From: an uncultured Clostridia bacterium
Lineage (GTDB): Bacteria; Bacillota; Clostridia; Monoglobales; Monoglobaceae
Assembly: GCA_910580105.1 (NCBI GenBank)
Contig: CAJTWN010000014.1
Location: 1-32,947, forward strand
Direction of reading: 5' to 3'
DNA length: 32,947 bases
The notes beneath the pieces are model-generated. The model was not told where the DNA came from. It saw only the letters and a list, made by a program, of their open reading frames with translations, and made no database searches. This document shows, one piece after another, positions 15,990 through 23,026 of the stretch (positions are counted from its first letter, which is position 1; every line of letters starts with the position of its first letter). A program made the translations under genes and the position numbers.

Positions 15990-16018
15990 ACATATACGGA
16001 GAAATTTTGTCATAATGA
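15990..16018 (+). promoter_or_regulatory. Possible SigE-type sporulation promoter of the M23 gene
   Basis: ACATATA (15990-15996), a 14-bp gap and CATAATGA (16011-16018) resemble the SigE consensus KMATATT-N14-CATACAMT. The predicted transcript start falls between this site and the ATG at 16051. This is a weak match judged by eye. Confidence 0.35.
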
Positions 16019-16050
16019 TAGTAGTAATCTTTAATAAAGTGGGTGAAAGG

Positions 16051-17241
16051 ATGTTTTGTGTATTTAAACTGCGGCATATTATATATATTTTACTGGCAGC
16101 GGTCCTTCTGTCCGGCGGCATTGCAGTTATAGCCGGGTATGGAGGACGGGACACAGCCAAGAAAGATGTGCAGGAGATTCAGCAGACAGAGATGCAAAAT
16201 GCCATAGCCGGAGAAAATAATGAAACAGAAGCAACAAAAGCAACGGCATTGCCTTCAGCTGAAAAAAAAGATTTTATCAAATGGGTAGAATTTAACGTAC
16301 CCTGCCAGGCTATGCGTGATGCGCTGGAATATGATATTGCAATGTATGAGGCTGGGACACCGGTAAGCTGGGTGGATTTGCTGGCTTATCTGGGAGCAAA
16401 AAACGGGGGAGATTTTTCTAAGTATAAAACGGCGGATATGGAGAAACTGAAAAAGAAATTGCAGGAGGGGATCGGCATAGAGGAACTCACCCGCGATATG
16501 AAATATTTTTCCTATTATCAAAAGGCGTACGGTGCGGTCCTGAACGGGTTTGTCGGCCCGTATCAAATTGAAAAAAAGGCCGGTGAGAGTGGTGAAAAGC
16601 AATGGGAAGAGGCCTATGGACTGAAAGTGTTTTCTCCGATTGCCAAAGGTTATGCCTATAATGATTTTGATGATTTTGGCACGTCCAGATCCTATGGTTA
16701 TAAACGAAAACATTTGGGACATGATTTGATGGCGCTGGTAGGTACCCCGGTTGTGGCAGTGGAATCCGGCACAGTGGAGGCCGTGGGCTGGAACCAATAC
16801 GGCGGCTGGCGGATTGGAATTCGCAGCTTTGACCGGCAGCGCTACTATTATTACGCGCATCTGCGGAAAAACATGCCCTATAATGCCTGCGTGACGGAGG
16901 GAGCAACCATAAAGGCCGGGGATGTAATTGGCTATGTGGGCCGTACCGGATACTCTGCAAAGGAAAATGTCAACAACATTGATACCCCTCACCTGCATTT
17001 TGGAATTCAGTTGATTTTTGATGAGTCCCAAAAGGACGGTAATAACGAGATTTGGATAGATTGTTATCAGATTATGCAGTTATTAAGCGGCCGCCGTGTG
17101 GAGACGGTAAAGAATGAAGAGACAAAGGAATACAGCCGGGTGCTGGATTTTCATGAACCGGCGCTTGATCAGGAACATCCGCCCCTGAAAGATGACGCCT
17201 CCCATGATCCGGGCATGACACCGGAAGAGGGCGGCGAATGA
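16051..17241 (+). CDS. Membrane-anchored LytM/M23 metallopeptidase, probably sporulation-related
   Basis: The protein is 396 residues from the chosen ATG. A short cytoplasmic start and one transmembrane helix (about 8-29) are followed by a low-complexity linker (40-70), a helical region (75-175) and a LytM domain (about 195-320). The zinc ligands are intact: His221 and Asp225 in HLGHD, and His316 in HLHFG, with His270 and His314 as catalytic histidines. Such enzymes cut peptidoglycan cross-bridges or act as engulfment factors like SpoIIQ. Start choice: GGTGA precedes this ATG by 4 nt and the N-terminus is then a normal signal anchor. A GTG at 15928 with AAGGGGG would add 41 residues, but these cross the putative promoter. 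The tail is acidic and Pro-rich. Confidence 0.82.
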   Translation: MFCVFKLRHIIYILLAAVLLSGGIAVIAGYGGRDTAKKDVQEIQQTEMQNAIAGENNETEATKATALPSAEKKDFIKWVEFNVPCQAMRDALEYDIAMYEAGTPVSWVDLLAYLGAKNGGDFSKYKTADMEKLKKKLQEGIGIEELTRDMKYFSYYQKAYGAVLNGFVGPYQIEKKAGESGEKQWEEAYGLKVFSPIAKGYAYNDFDDFGTSRSYGYKRKHLGHDLMALVGTPVVAVESGTVEAVGWNQYGGWRIGIRSFDRQRYYYYAHLRKNMPYNACVTEGATIKAGDVIGYVGRTGYSAKENVNNIDTPHLHFGIQLIFDESQKDGNNEIWIDCYQIMQLLSGRRVETVKNEETKEYSRVLDFHEPALDQEHPPLKDDASHDPGMTPEEGGE

Positions 17242-17262
17242 TTTTGTATAAAAAATAATCAA

Positions 17263-17298
17263 AACCCCTTCCTGTGCCTGTTTGCATAAGAAGGGGTT
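17263..17298 (+). terminator. Possible terminator after the M23 gene
   Basis: AACCCCTTC (17263-17271) pairs with GAAGGGGTT (17290-17298) across an 18-nt loop. The T run is poor, so termination may be weak. Confidence 0.55.
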
Positions 17299-17456
17299 CT
17301 GCTATATTTATTAGCTGATTAATTTTTATATTATATTTTTCGGTTCAATCTGTGTGCATTCAGTGGAAATGTTTTTTGGCAGTATCCTGAATTCTTCTGT
17401 GTTTTCAGCGTGTCATTTAGAAGCAAACTTTCCTGTTTACCGGTATTTTGAAAGGT

Positions 17457-17485
17457 TTGCATTACTTTGGAAAGTATGCTATGAT
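17457..17485 (+). promoter_or_regulatory. Promoter of the trans-aconitate methyltransferase gene
   Basis: TTGCAT (17457-17462), 17 bp and TATGAT (17480-17485) precede the gene. The leader is about 90 nt. The rest of the intergenic region 17299-17456 shows nothing I recognise. Confidence 0.6.
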
Positions 17486-17583
17486 GGCAGTGTATTGCAA
17501 GGGAGAAAGAATTTGTAAAATAATAAATGCACCGCAGAAAGAAAAGATTTTGCAAAACGTTTGTGGAGAATAGGAGGAGGACA

Positions 17584-18354
17584 ATGGCAGTTTGGGATGC
17601 AGAACAATATTTGAAATTCGAAAAACAGCGGACACAGCCGTCTATTGATTTGGCGGCCCGGATTCCCCGTGATGCGCCTGCCGCCGTTCTGGATGTGGGC
17701 TGCGGCCCCGGAAACAGCACCAAAGTCTTGAAAGAAAGGTTTCCATCGGCAGATATTCTGGGCATTGACAATTCTGCAGAGATGGTACATGCGGCAAAGA
17801 AAAATTATCCGGAGCTTAAGTTCATGCAATGTGATGCGGCGGCAGAACTGCACCGGTTAGGCAGAAAGTTTGATGTCATTTTTTCCAATGCCTGCCTGCA
17901 ATGGATACCAAACCATCCAGTCTTATTGAAGACAATGATGGAATATTTGAACGAAGGCGGTGTACTGGCTGTGCAAATCCCGGTCAACCAGGAGGAGCCA
18001 ATTCATCGTATTATAACCGCAGCGGCGGAAAGTGATGAATGGCGGCATAAATTTTCAACACCGAGAATCTTTCATCAGCTGCCGGCCGGGGTATATCATG
18101 ATTTACTTGCACAGCTGTCTTCTGATTTTGAATTATGGCAAACAACCTATTTTCACCGGATGCAAAGTCACGGGGCAATTATGGAGTGGTATCGGGGGAC
18201 CGGTCTGCGGCCGTATTTGCAGGTACTGTCGGCCGAAGAACAGGCCGCGTTTGAAAGGGTTGTTTATGATGCTCTTGTTGCGGAATACCCTGTTCAGGAA
18301 AATGGTGAGATCATCTTTCGCTTTCCGCGGCTGTTTTTTCTCGCGGAAAAATAG
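17584..18354 (+). CDS. tam: Trans-aconitate 2-methyltransferase (Tam-like)
   Basis: The 256-residue protein is a class I SAM methyltransferase with motif I 'VLDVGCGPGNSTKVL' (about 36-50), an acidic residue in 'ILGIDNSAEMV' and 'FDVIFSNACLQWIPN' as motif IV. The segment 'WYRGTGLRPYL' in the C-terminal half is a hallmark of trans-aconitate 2-methyltransferases, which methylate the spontaneous aconitate isomer that would inhibit aconitase. The length matches the family. The ATG is preceded by AGGAGGAGG. It is a single-gene unit with its own promoter and terminator. The substrate is inferred from family resemblance only. Confidence 0.85.
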   Translation: MAVWDAEQYLKFEKQRTQPSIDLAARIPRDAPAAVLDVGCGPGNSTKVLKERFPSADILGIDNSAEMVHAAKKNYPELKFMQCDAAAELHRLGRKFDVIFSNACLQWIPNHPVLLKTMMEYLNEGGVLAVQIPVNQEEPIHRIITAAAESDEWRHKFSTPRIFHQLPAGVYHDLLAQLSSDFELWQTTYFHRMQSHGAIMEWYRGTGLRPYLQVLSAEEQAAFERVVYDALVAEYPVQENGEIIFRFPRLFFLAEK

Positions 18355-18377
18355 GAATGCAATCGGAAAATATGTGA

Positions 18378-18406
18378 GGCAGAGCTGGTGGACTCTGCCC
18401 TTTTTT
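18378..18406 (+). terminator. Terminator after tam
   Basis: GGCAGAG (18378-18384) pairs with CTCTGCC (18393-18399), followed by CTTTTTT. Confidence 0.85.
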
Positions 18407-18460
18407 CTGTAGGATGGCGGACAGGTGCAGGTGTGTAAACACAAAAAATGGGTTTTCATC

Positions 18461-18481
18461 ACGGATATAACCTTGAAAAGA
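18461..18481 (+). repeat. Short dispersed repeat, copy A
   Basis: This 21-bp segment (ACGGATATAACCTTGAAAAG and one more base) matches 20 of 21 positions of the reverse complement of 22990-23010. Weaker similarity continues for about 30 bp past it. It lies in the non-coding stretch 18407-18729, which otherwise holds only a 73-codon frame without a convincing start. Confidence 0.5.
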
Positions 18482-18673
18482 AGTTTGCCGCTATTTATAA
18501 GCAGTGGATACCACTTTAAAGGAAAGAGGGGGAATATCTTCTGCTTCGCAGTTGAAATGTACAAAGGAGTGAAAAATTTCTACACCCCAAATTTTTCAGA
18601 CCGATATGAGGCAAACTTTTTAAGCAGAGACGTTTTTTTCAATTGACTGCGGAAGGGTGTCTTCCGTTCCGTA

Positions 18674-18700
18674 ACAGACACACCTTTTGTGCATATGATA
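18674..18700 (+). promoter_or_regulatory. Possible SigK-like promoter of the small membrane protein
   Basis: CATATGATA (18692-18700) fits the SigK -10 pattern CATAnnnTA, with an AACA element about 15 bp upstream. The same bases also give a SigA-like TATGAT with a poor -35. The assignment is uncertain. Confidence 0.3.
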
Positions 18701-18729
18701 AAATAAGCAAAAGGAATGGAGGTAACCCA

Positions 18730-19155
18730 ATGCCAAATGATACGCCTGCCCTTTTTACTGCTGAAGATGCCCTGCCGGCTGGGGACACGCTGCGTCAGCA
18801 GATAGAAATTATAGAAGAATCTCAAAAATATATTTTACTGATCATCATTGCCATTGCATTATCCTATGGTGTGACCAATATACAAAAACAACAGCTGCAA
18901 TGCACGATTGATGGAGCGGAGGCAGATTGCGTTTGTGCCGGCTTGCCGGACACCTTTCCCATCAGCCTGGTATCCAGTCTCTTTGTCCTGGCGGCGGTGA
19001 TATTCTTTTTTCTGCTTTCCTGTCAGACGGCCCGGGGGCCGCATGAAACCTGTGCAGAGCAGGAAATTGCACAGAGCAACAGTTTGGCCAGCTTATTGGT
19101 GCTTTTGGCCGCGATTATCCGGTTGTGTAATCTGCTTAAAACCGGGAGGCGCTAA
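18730..19155 (+). CDS. Small membrane protein of unknown function
   Basis: The 141-residue protein has an acidic soluble start, 'QQIEIIEESQKYILLIIIA' leading into a first transmembrane helix (34-50), a Cys-containing loop (58-70), a second helix (77-97) and a third (about 118-136). I recognise no catalytic motif. The ATG has GGAGG 8 nt upstream; longer in-frame extensions lack a ribosome binding site. It is monocistronic and ends at a strong hairpin shared with the convergent phosphatase gene. If the SigK-like element upstream is real, it would be expressed in the mother cell late in sporulation. Confidence 0.75.
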   Translation: MPNDTPALFTAEDALPAGDTLRQQIEIIEESQKYILLIIIAIALSYGVTNIQKQQLQCTIDGAEADCVCAGLPDTFPISLVSSLFVLAAVIFFFLLSCQTARGPHETCAEQEIAQSNSLASLLVLLAAIIRLCNLLKTGRR

Positions 19156-19243
19156 AGATTGATGGTATGTGATGAAGATAAGTACATATTGCAGCAGGAG
19201 CGGCGGAGTAAAAGTGAATCTCCGAATAGTAGCAGTAGAATAG

Positions 19244-19276
19244 AAAATGCGTATAGCTTTGGCTATACGCATTTTT
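19244..19276. terminator. Bidirectional terminator
   Basis: AAAATGCGTATAGC (19244-19257) pairs perfectly with GCTATACGCATTTT (19262-19275) around TTTG, with T runs on both strands. It serves the membrane protein gene and the convergent phosphatase gene. Confidence 0.92.
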
Positions 19277-19352
19277 CGTCTTGTTATTGGGTTTCATATG
19301 GGTACTTTATATGTTCAGATGAAGTTGATTTTTTTCCCGCTGATCAGACAGA

Positions 19353-21452
19353 TCACAGCTTCGTCAATACAATGGCATCATTTCTGAGAAAATACCCATT
19401 ACTGTCAGGATGTTTGCCTGTTATTACCAACCGGAATTGTTTTGTGCCGGCAGAGTTAAAGGAGTATTTGCCCAGGCGCAGCGTTTTCATGGCGGAATTT
19501 GGAGCGTATTGATCCGATTCTTCTGTACCGACATATTTTTCTGATTGGGGCAGATAAAGCCTGAATTTTCCTCCGTCAATATCTGTTTTTGTTATAAGGC
19601 TAATTTCCCAGGCGCCGGACGAAGGAATTTCAACAGCATATTCCACATAGTCGCCAACAGCCTGCGCCCGAAGCAGGTTGCCGGAACCTTTGCTAAGCAG
19701 TGGATCATTGAAATCAAGTTCTTCTGCGCCGGCGGATGTTGTTATAAGATTTTCACATTCAAGCCGGTAGGTATTTGGATCTTCCGGGGGGAGGGCCTCT
19801 TCGATGCGAAGGGTTTTCGCTGGCGTATAAGGGGTTCCATTCTGATTTTTCCAGAGGAATAATTTTAAATATTCTCCGGGCTGCAGGGATGAACCATCGA
19901 TGGACGGCGTATCAATGGTTTGTGTGATACTGCCTTCATCTTTTTCTGTATAGGCGGGCATGATGGTTTCTTCTGCAATATATTGGTCAATCAGCTGATC
20001 CTTTTCATTGTATTTTGCCATGAGCAGGGTGAAATTTTGGACAGTATCAGCACTGTTGGAAAGGGTGACGCTGCCGTAGACAGAACCGCCGGCATTCTTT
20101 GGGTCGAGTGCTTGTATTGCGGCATTGTCTGTCATGAAGGTAAAAGACTCCAGACTTAATCCGGGGGCGTTGACAACAGGGTGATGTTTTGCAATGGTAT
20201 ATTGATCGTATATTTCCATGGTGTCTGTCCGATAGGTTTCGATGGAAAGCTGCTGTCCGTTTAATCGTATATAGGAAAAAGAAGGAACCTGCAATTGATT
20301 GTTTACCGCCGCAAATGCGGGATTTGCAACTTCAATATCATAGTATTTGCTGCCGGTGGAAGAATTCCCGGTGAGATAAAGTGTTCCGGTCGGATTTACA
20401 ATCCTGCCTTTTTCGTCAATGGTCTGTTCAGTTTGCGGTTCGTTTCCCTTCATTTGAAATGTGCGGACATAAACATGGTCGTGTCCCATCAAAACCAGAT
20501 CAATCCCCAGTTCGTCAATAACGGGGCACATCCCGTTGATAAAGCGCTGCACATAGGTGGACTGATGATGTCCTGCTGTGCTGTAAATGGAATGGTGAAA
20601 CATCAGAACTTTCCATTTTGCGTTTGGATATGCGGCAACAGCTTCCCGCATCAGCGCATTGTGTTCGGCGGAATATTGATTGTTTGTATTCAGGCACATG
20701 AACAGCGTATTGCCATAGGAAAAATAATAACCGCCGTCTTCGCCGCCTCCGCTGGTTTTGCCGTGCTGTGTCAGATTGGGCTGATGAAAATGCAGAGAAA
20801 AGTGTTCTGCACCTGCTTCATGATTTCCCTGTACAGCGGCAACGGGGAGACTTCTTAAGATTTGGGGACTGAAGAAAGCATTATACAATGCAATTTTATT
20901 GGATTGCACCTGGTCGCCGGCAGACAGGAGGAAACTGGTATTTGGAAATTTGTTCAAAGCTTTGGCAAGGGTATCGTTCCATACCTGTGCTTCCTGGGTT
21001 GTACTGCTGTATCCGATTTGCGGATCGCCCACAAATATAAAACCAAAATCCTGTGGGTTTTGTGTGGTATATTGGTATACCGGGCTCCAGTGGGCAGGCG
21101 TCCCATCGCCCAGGCGGTAAATATATTCGGTTTCATTTTTAAGATTAGAAACCGTCACTTTATTTGAGGCCAGACCGGTGGTGGCAGGAGCGGCCGTACC
21201 CGTGAAAACAGCAGCTTTTTCTTCCGGAAAGGAAGCATCGGTTTGTTCTGATTTTGGTGCGATCTGGACAACGCTGGCGGCAGGATTTTCAGTTGTATAC
21301 CAGGCAAAATTCAGTTCGGATGGTGTCCTTCCGGGAGTGAGCGCTATATCGCTGATGGTATAATCATTGGCGGCCTGTACCCAAATGGCAGACAGCAATG
21401 AGATCGTAATCAGCAGTGAAAATAAAAATATATTAACAAATTTTTTATTCAT
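19353..21452 (-). CDS. Secreted purple-acid-phosphatase-like metallophosphoesterase with C-terminal carbohydrate-binding-like domain
   Basis: The 699-residue protein has a signal peptide (1-27, cut after VQA), a fibronectin-like N-terminal domain (about 30-130) as in purple acid phosphatases, and a calcineurin-type phosphoesterase core (136-400). The metal-site motifs are GDPQ (Asp143), GDQV (Asp180), GNHE (Asn210, His211), FHHS (His286/287) and GHDH (His324, His326). A linker domain (about 430-550) and a CBM6/35-like jelly-roll (562-699, 'YRLECENL...AVGDYVEYAVEIP') follow. It should hydrolyse phosphate esters outside the cell, perhaps bound to polysaccharide. The start has AGGGGAG 7 nt upstream. 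Its promoter has a good TATACT but no recognisable -35, as expected for activator-dependent genes; the divergent AraC-type gene is the obvious candidate. Confidence 0.9.
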   Translation of the reverse strand: MNKKFVNIFLFSLLITISLLSAIWVQAANDYTISDIALTPGRTPSELNFAWYTTENPAASVVQIAPKSEQTDASFPEEKAAVFTGTAAPATTGLASNKVTVSNLKNETEYIYRLGDGTPAHWSPVYQYTTQNPQDFGFIFVGDPQIGYSSTTQEAQVWNDTLAKALNKFPNTSFLLSAGDQVQSNKIALYNAFFSPQILRSLPVAAVQGNHEAGAEHFSLHFHQPNLTQHGKTSGGGEDGGYYFSYGNTLFMCLNTNNQYSAEHNALMREAVAAYPNAKWKVLMFHHSIYSTAGHHQSTYVQRFINGMCPVIDELGIDLVLMGHDHVYVRTFQMKGNEPQTEQTIDEKGRIVNPTGTLYLTGNSSTGSKYYDIEVANPAFAAVNNQLQVPSFSYIRLNGQQLSIETYRTDTMEIYDQYTIAKHHPVVNAPGLSLESFTFMTDNAAIQALDPKNAGGSVYGSVTLSNSADTVQNFTLLMAKYNEKDQLIDQYIAEETIMPAYTEKDEGSITQTIDTPSIDGSSLQPGEYLKLFLWKNQNGTPYTPAKTLRIEEALPPEDPNTYRLECENLITTSAGAEELDFNDPLLSKGSGNLLRAQAVGDYVEYAVEIPSSGAWEISLITKTDIDGGKFRLYLPQSEKYVGTEESDQYAPNSAMKTLRLGKYSFNSAGTKQFRLVITGKHPDSNGYFLRNDAIVLTKL

Positions 21453-21493
21453 ATCAATCTCCCCTGTATGTTTCTCAATACGTTTTTTTATTT

Positions 21494-21558
21494 AGTATAA
21501 CATGGAACAAAGGCTTTATAATATAAATTCCTGCAAAAAACATAAAAAAATCTGCAAA
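21494..21558 (-). promoter_or_regulatory. Phosphatase promoter -10 and candidate AraC-type half-sites
   Basis: TATACT read on the - strand (21499-21494) is the likely -10 box of the phosphatase gene; the -35 position holds only ATTATA. Two direct repeats of CTGCAAA, at 21531-21537 and 21552-21558, are exactly 21 bp apart, i.e. two helical turns. They lie about 43-70 bp upstream of the predicted transcript start. This is the usual geometry for an AraC-family activator. Confidence 0.5.
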
Positions 21559-21563
21559 TCATC

Positions 21564-21592
21564 TTGACATAACAGCCATTTTATCATACATT
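21564..21592 (+). promoter_or_regulatory. Promoter of the AraC-family gene
   Basis: TTGACA (21564-21569), 17 bp and TACATT (21587-21592). It predicts a transcript start near 21599 and thereby excludes the in-frame start codons at 21591 and 21594. Confidence 0.7.
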
Positions 21593-21617
21593 GATGTTGG
21601 AAAGGCGGTTGCTTGTG

Positions 21618-22502
21618 ATGATAGAGACGATCATTCTGGAACTGAAGAGATATTTGGAATTTTTGGAAAGACAATATGGCTGGCGGATGCGCATCCATAA
21701 TATTGAAAAAATTGCAGGAAAGTTTGCACCGCTCTTGTCGGAATTTTCTGCCCATCACAATCCCTATTGCAGATATTTAAAATCGGAGGATGCGGCATGG
21801 AAAGCGTGTTTGCAAGGGAAAGAGAAAGTATTGAAAAAGAGTGAAAAGGGGATTTTTTATGGCAGGTGTCATGGCGGTGTGGGGGAATTTATCCTGCCGG
21901 TTTTTTCAAATAAACAGGCGGTGGGATTTCTTTCGGTGGGAGAATTCCGGGATGCAGCGGAAGACACAGAGCAAATTTTCAAACGGCTTACATCAAAATT
22001 TAATCTGCTGCCGGAAATTGTGGAGGAGCTTTATAAAAGTTCATTGAATGCTTATGTTCCGAATCTTGATTTTGTGGAAACCATTGCGGCTCCTTGTGCA
22101 AGAATGCTTGAATTCATCTGTTTGCTTCAGACCCAATTGATGGACAGGCAGAAGATGCAGTGGCATTCGTCCCGGTCGGCAATGAATTACAGGATTCGGA
22201 ATTACATACATCATTTTTATAATAAAAAAATTTCTGTCAGACAAATTGCGGAATTCTGCAGCTGCAGCGAATCCTATATCCATCATCTGTTTTCCGGCAT
22301 GAACGGGATGGGAATCCGTGCTTATATAAATACTTACCGGGTGGAGCAGTCAAAGTATTTACTGAAGACGACCGACCGGCCAATAAAAGAAATTGCATTT
22401 GATGTTGGCTATGGTGAATATAGTTACTATGCAAATGTATTCAAAAAGTATTGTGGCTGTTCGCCCGGGGCGTTTCGGAAGAAATATAAAGAAAAAGGAT
22501 AA
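21618..22502 (+). CDS. AraC-family transcriptional regulator with PocR sensory domain
   Basis: The 294-residue protein has an N-terminal PocR-type ligand domain (about 10-170) with the conserved cysteines Cys51, Cys64 and Cys84 in 'YCRYL', 'WKACLQGKEK' and 'YGRCHGG', followed by 'GEFILPVF...VGFLSVGEFR'. The AraC double helix-turn-helix occupies 193-292, with 'SVRQIAEFCSCSESYIHHLF' and 'PIKEIAFDVGYGEYSYYANVFKKY'. PocR domains bind small metabolites such as hydrocarbon derivatives. The ATG is preceded by AAAGGCGG (9-nt spacer). Divergence from the phosphatase gene and the paired CTGCAAA sites suggest that it activates that gene. Confidence 0.88.
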   Translation: MIETIILELKRYLEFLERQYGWRMRIHNIEKIAGKFAPLLSEFSAHHNPYCRYLKSEDAAWKACLQGKEKVLKKSEKGIFYGRCHGGVGEFILPVFSNKQAVGFLSVGEFRDAAEDTEQIFKRLTSKFNLLPEIVEELYKSSLNAYVPNLDFVETIAAPCARMLEFICLLQTQLMDRQKMQWHSSRSAMNYRIRNYIHHFYNKKISVRQIAEFCSCSESYIHHLFSGMNGMGIRAYINTYRVEQSKYLLKTTDRPIKEIAFDVGYGEYSYYANVFKKYCGCSPGAFRKKYKEKG

Positions 22503-22824
22503 AAGCTTTTATATGTATTCTGTAAAACTGCAATATACAGGAAATTGCAATATAAATGAATGGTTGTTTCCCGTCGGCACCCAGCCATTGGCGATTATGT
22601 ATGCAAAGAAAAACGCGCACTTTCGGACCGGAACCAGACGCACTGCGCGGGTGTTTTTCGGAAGTCCTATGCCTTTCCCGGATGGCAGGGAGATGAAATT
22701 TTTTGCAGTTTTATGGACCCTTCGGTATGCTATTGCAGCATTGCCTGTATTGGCGGACAGAACCGGGTGGGGTATAGCAAACAGGAATTTTTCCGCAGAA
22801 CAGACCTTTTCGATAACCTGTACA
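22503..22824. other. Stretch without a convincing gene
   Basis: Two overlapping open frames (22393-22860 and 22560-23012) cover this stretch. Both run through the terminator at 22825-22850, lack a ribosome binding site and show no family resemblance. It may be decayed coding sequence or an untranslated transcript end. Confidence 0.45.
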
Positions 22825-22850
22825 AAAGCCGCACATTTATGTGCGGCTTT
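22825..22850. terminator. Bidirectional terminator
   Basis: AAAGCCGCACA (22825-22835) and TGTGCGGCTTT (22840-22850) form an 11-bp perfect stem. On the + strand GTTGTTTT follows; on the - strand TTGT. It lies between the AraC gene and the convergent GTPase gene. Confidence 0.85.
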
Positions 22851-22989
22851 GTTGTTTTAAAATGTAACGGACTGAAAAAATCGGGGATGCAGGAATTTTG
22901 CATACCTCCATACGTTACAATGACAAGTTGGAAAATATTCCGTGCCATTGTTTTGGATCAGGTATCTGCCGATAAAAAGAGGAAAGGTG

Positions 22990-23010
22990 TCTTTTTAAGG
23001 TTATATCCGT
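22990..23010 (-). repeat. Short dispersed repeat, copy B
   Basis: On the - strand this matches 18461-18481 at 20 of 21 positions. It lies 17-37 bp after the stop codon of the GTPase gene, in the same orientation relative to that gene as copy A has to tam. Confidence 0.5.
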
Positions 23011-23026
23011 AAAGACGGGATATGCT

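Noticed and set aside
18425..18646. 73-codon + strand frame between tam and the membrane protein gene
   Set aside because: It has no ribosome binding site and no recognisable features; it only shares a short DNA repeat with 22990-23010.
19159..19512. 117-codon + strand frame after the small membrane protein
   Set aside because: It crosses the strong bidirectional terminator at 19244-19276 and then runs antisense to the phosphatase gene.
22393..23012. Two overlapping + strand frames of 150-155 codons after the AraC gene
   Set aside because: Both pass through the terminator hairpin at 22825-22850, one starts inside the AraC gene, and neither shows a known domain or a ribosome binding site.
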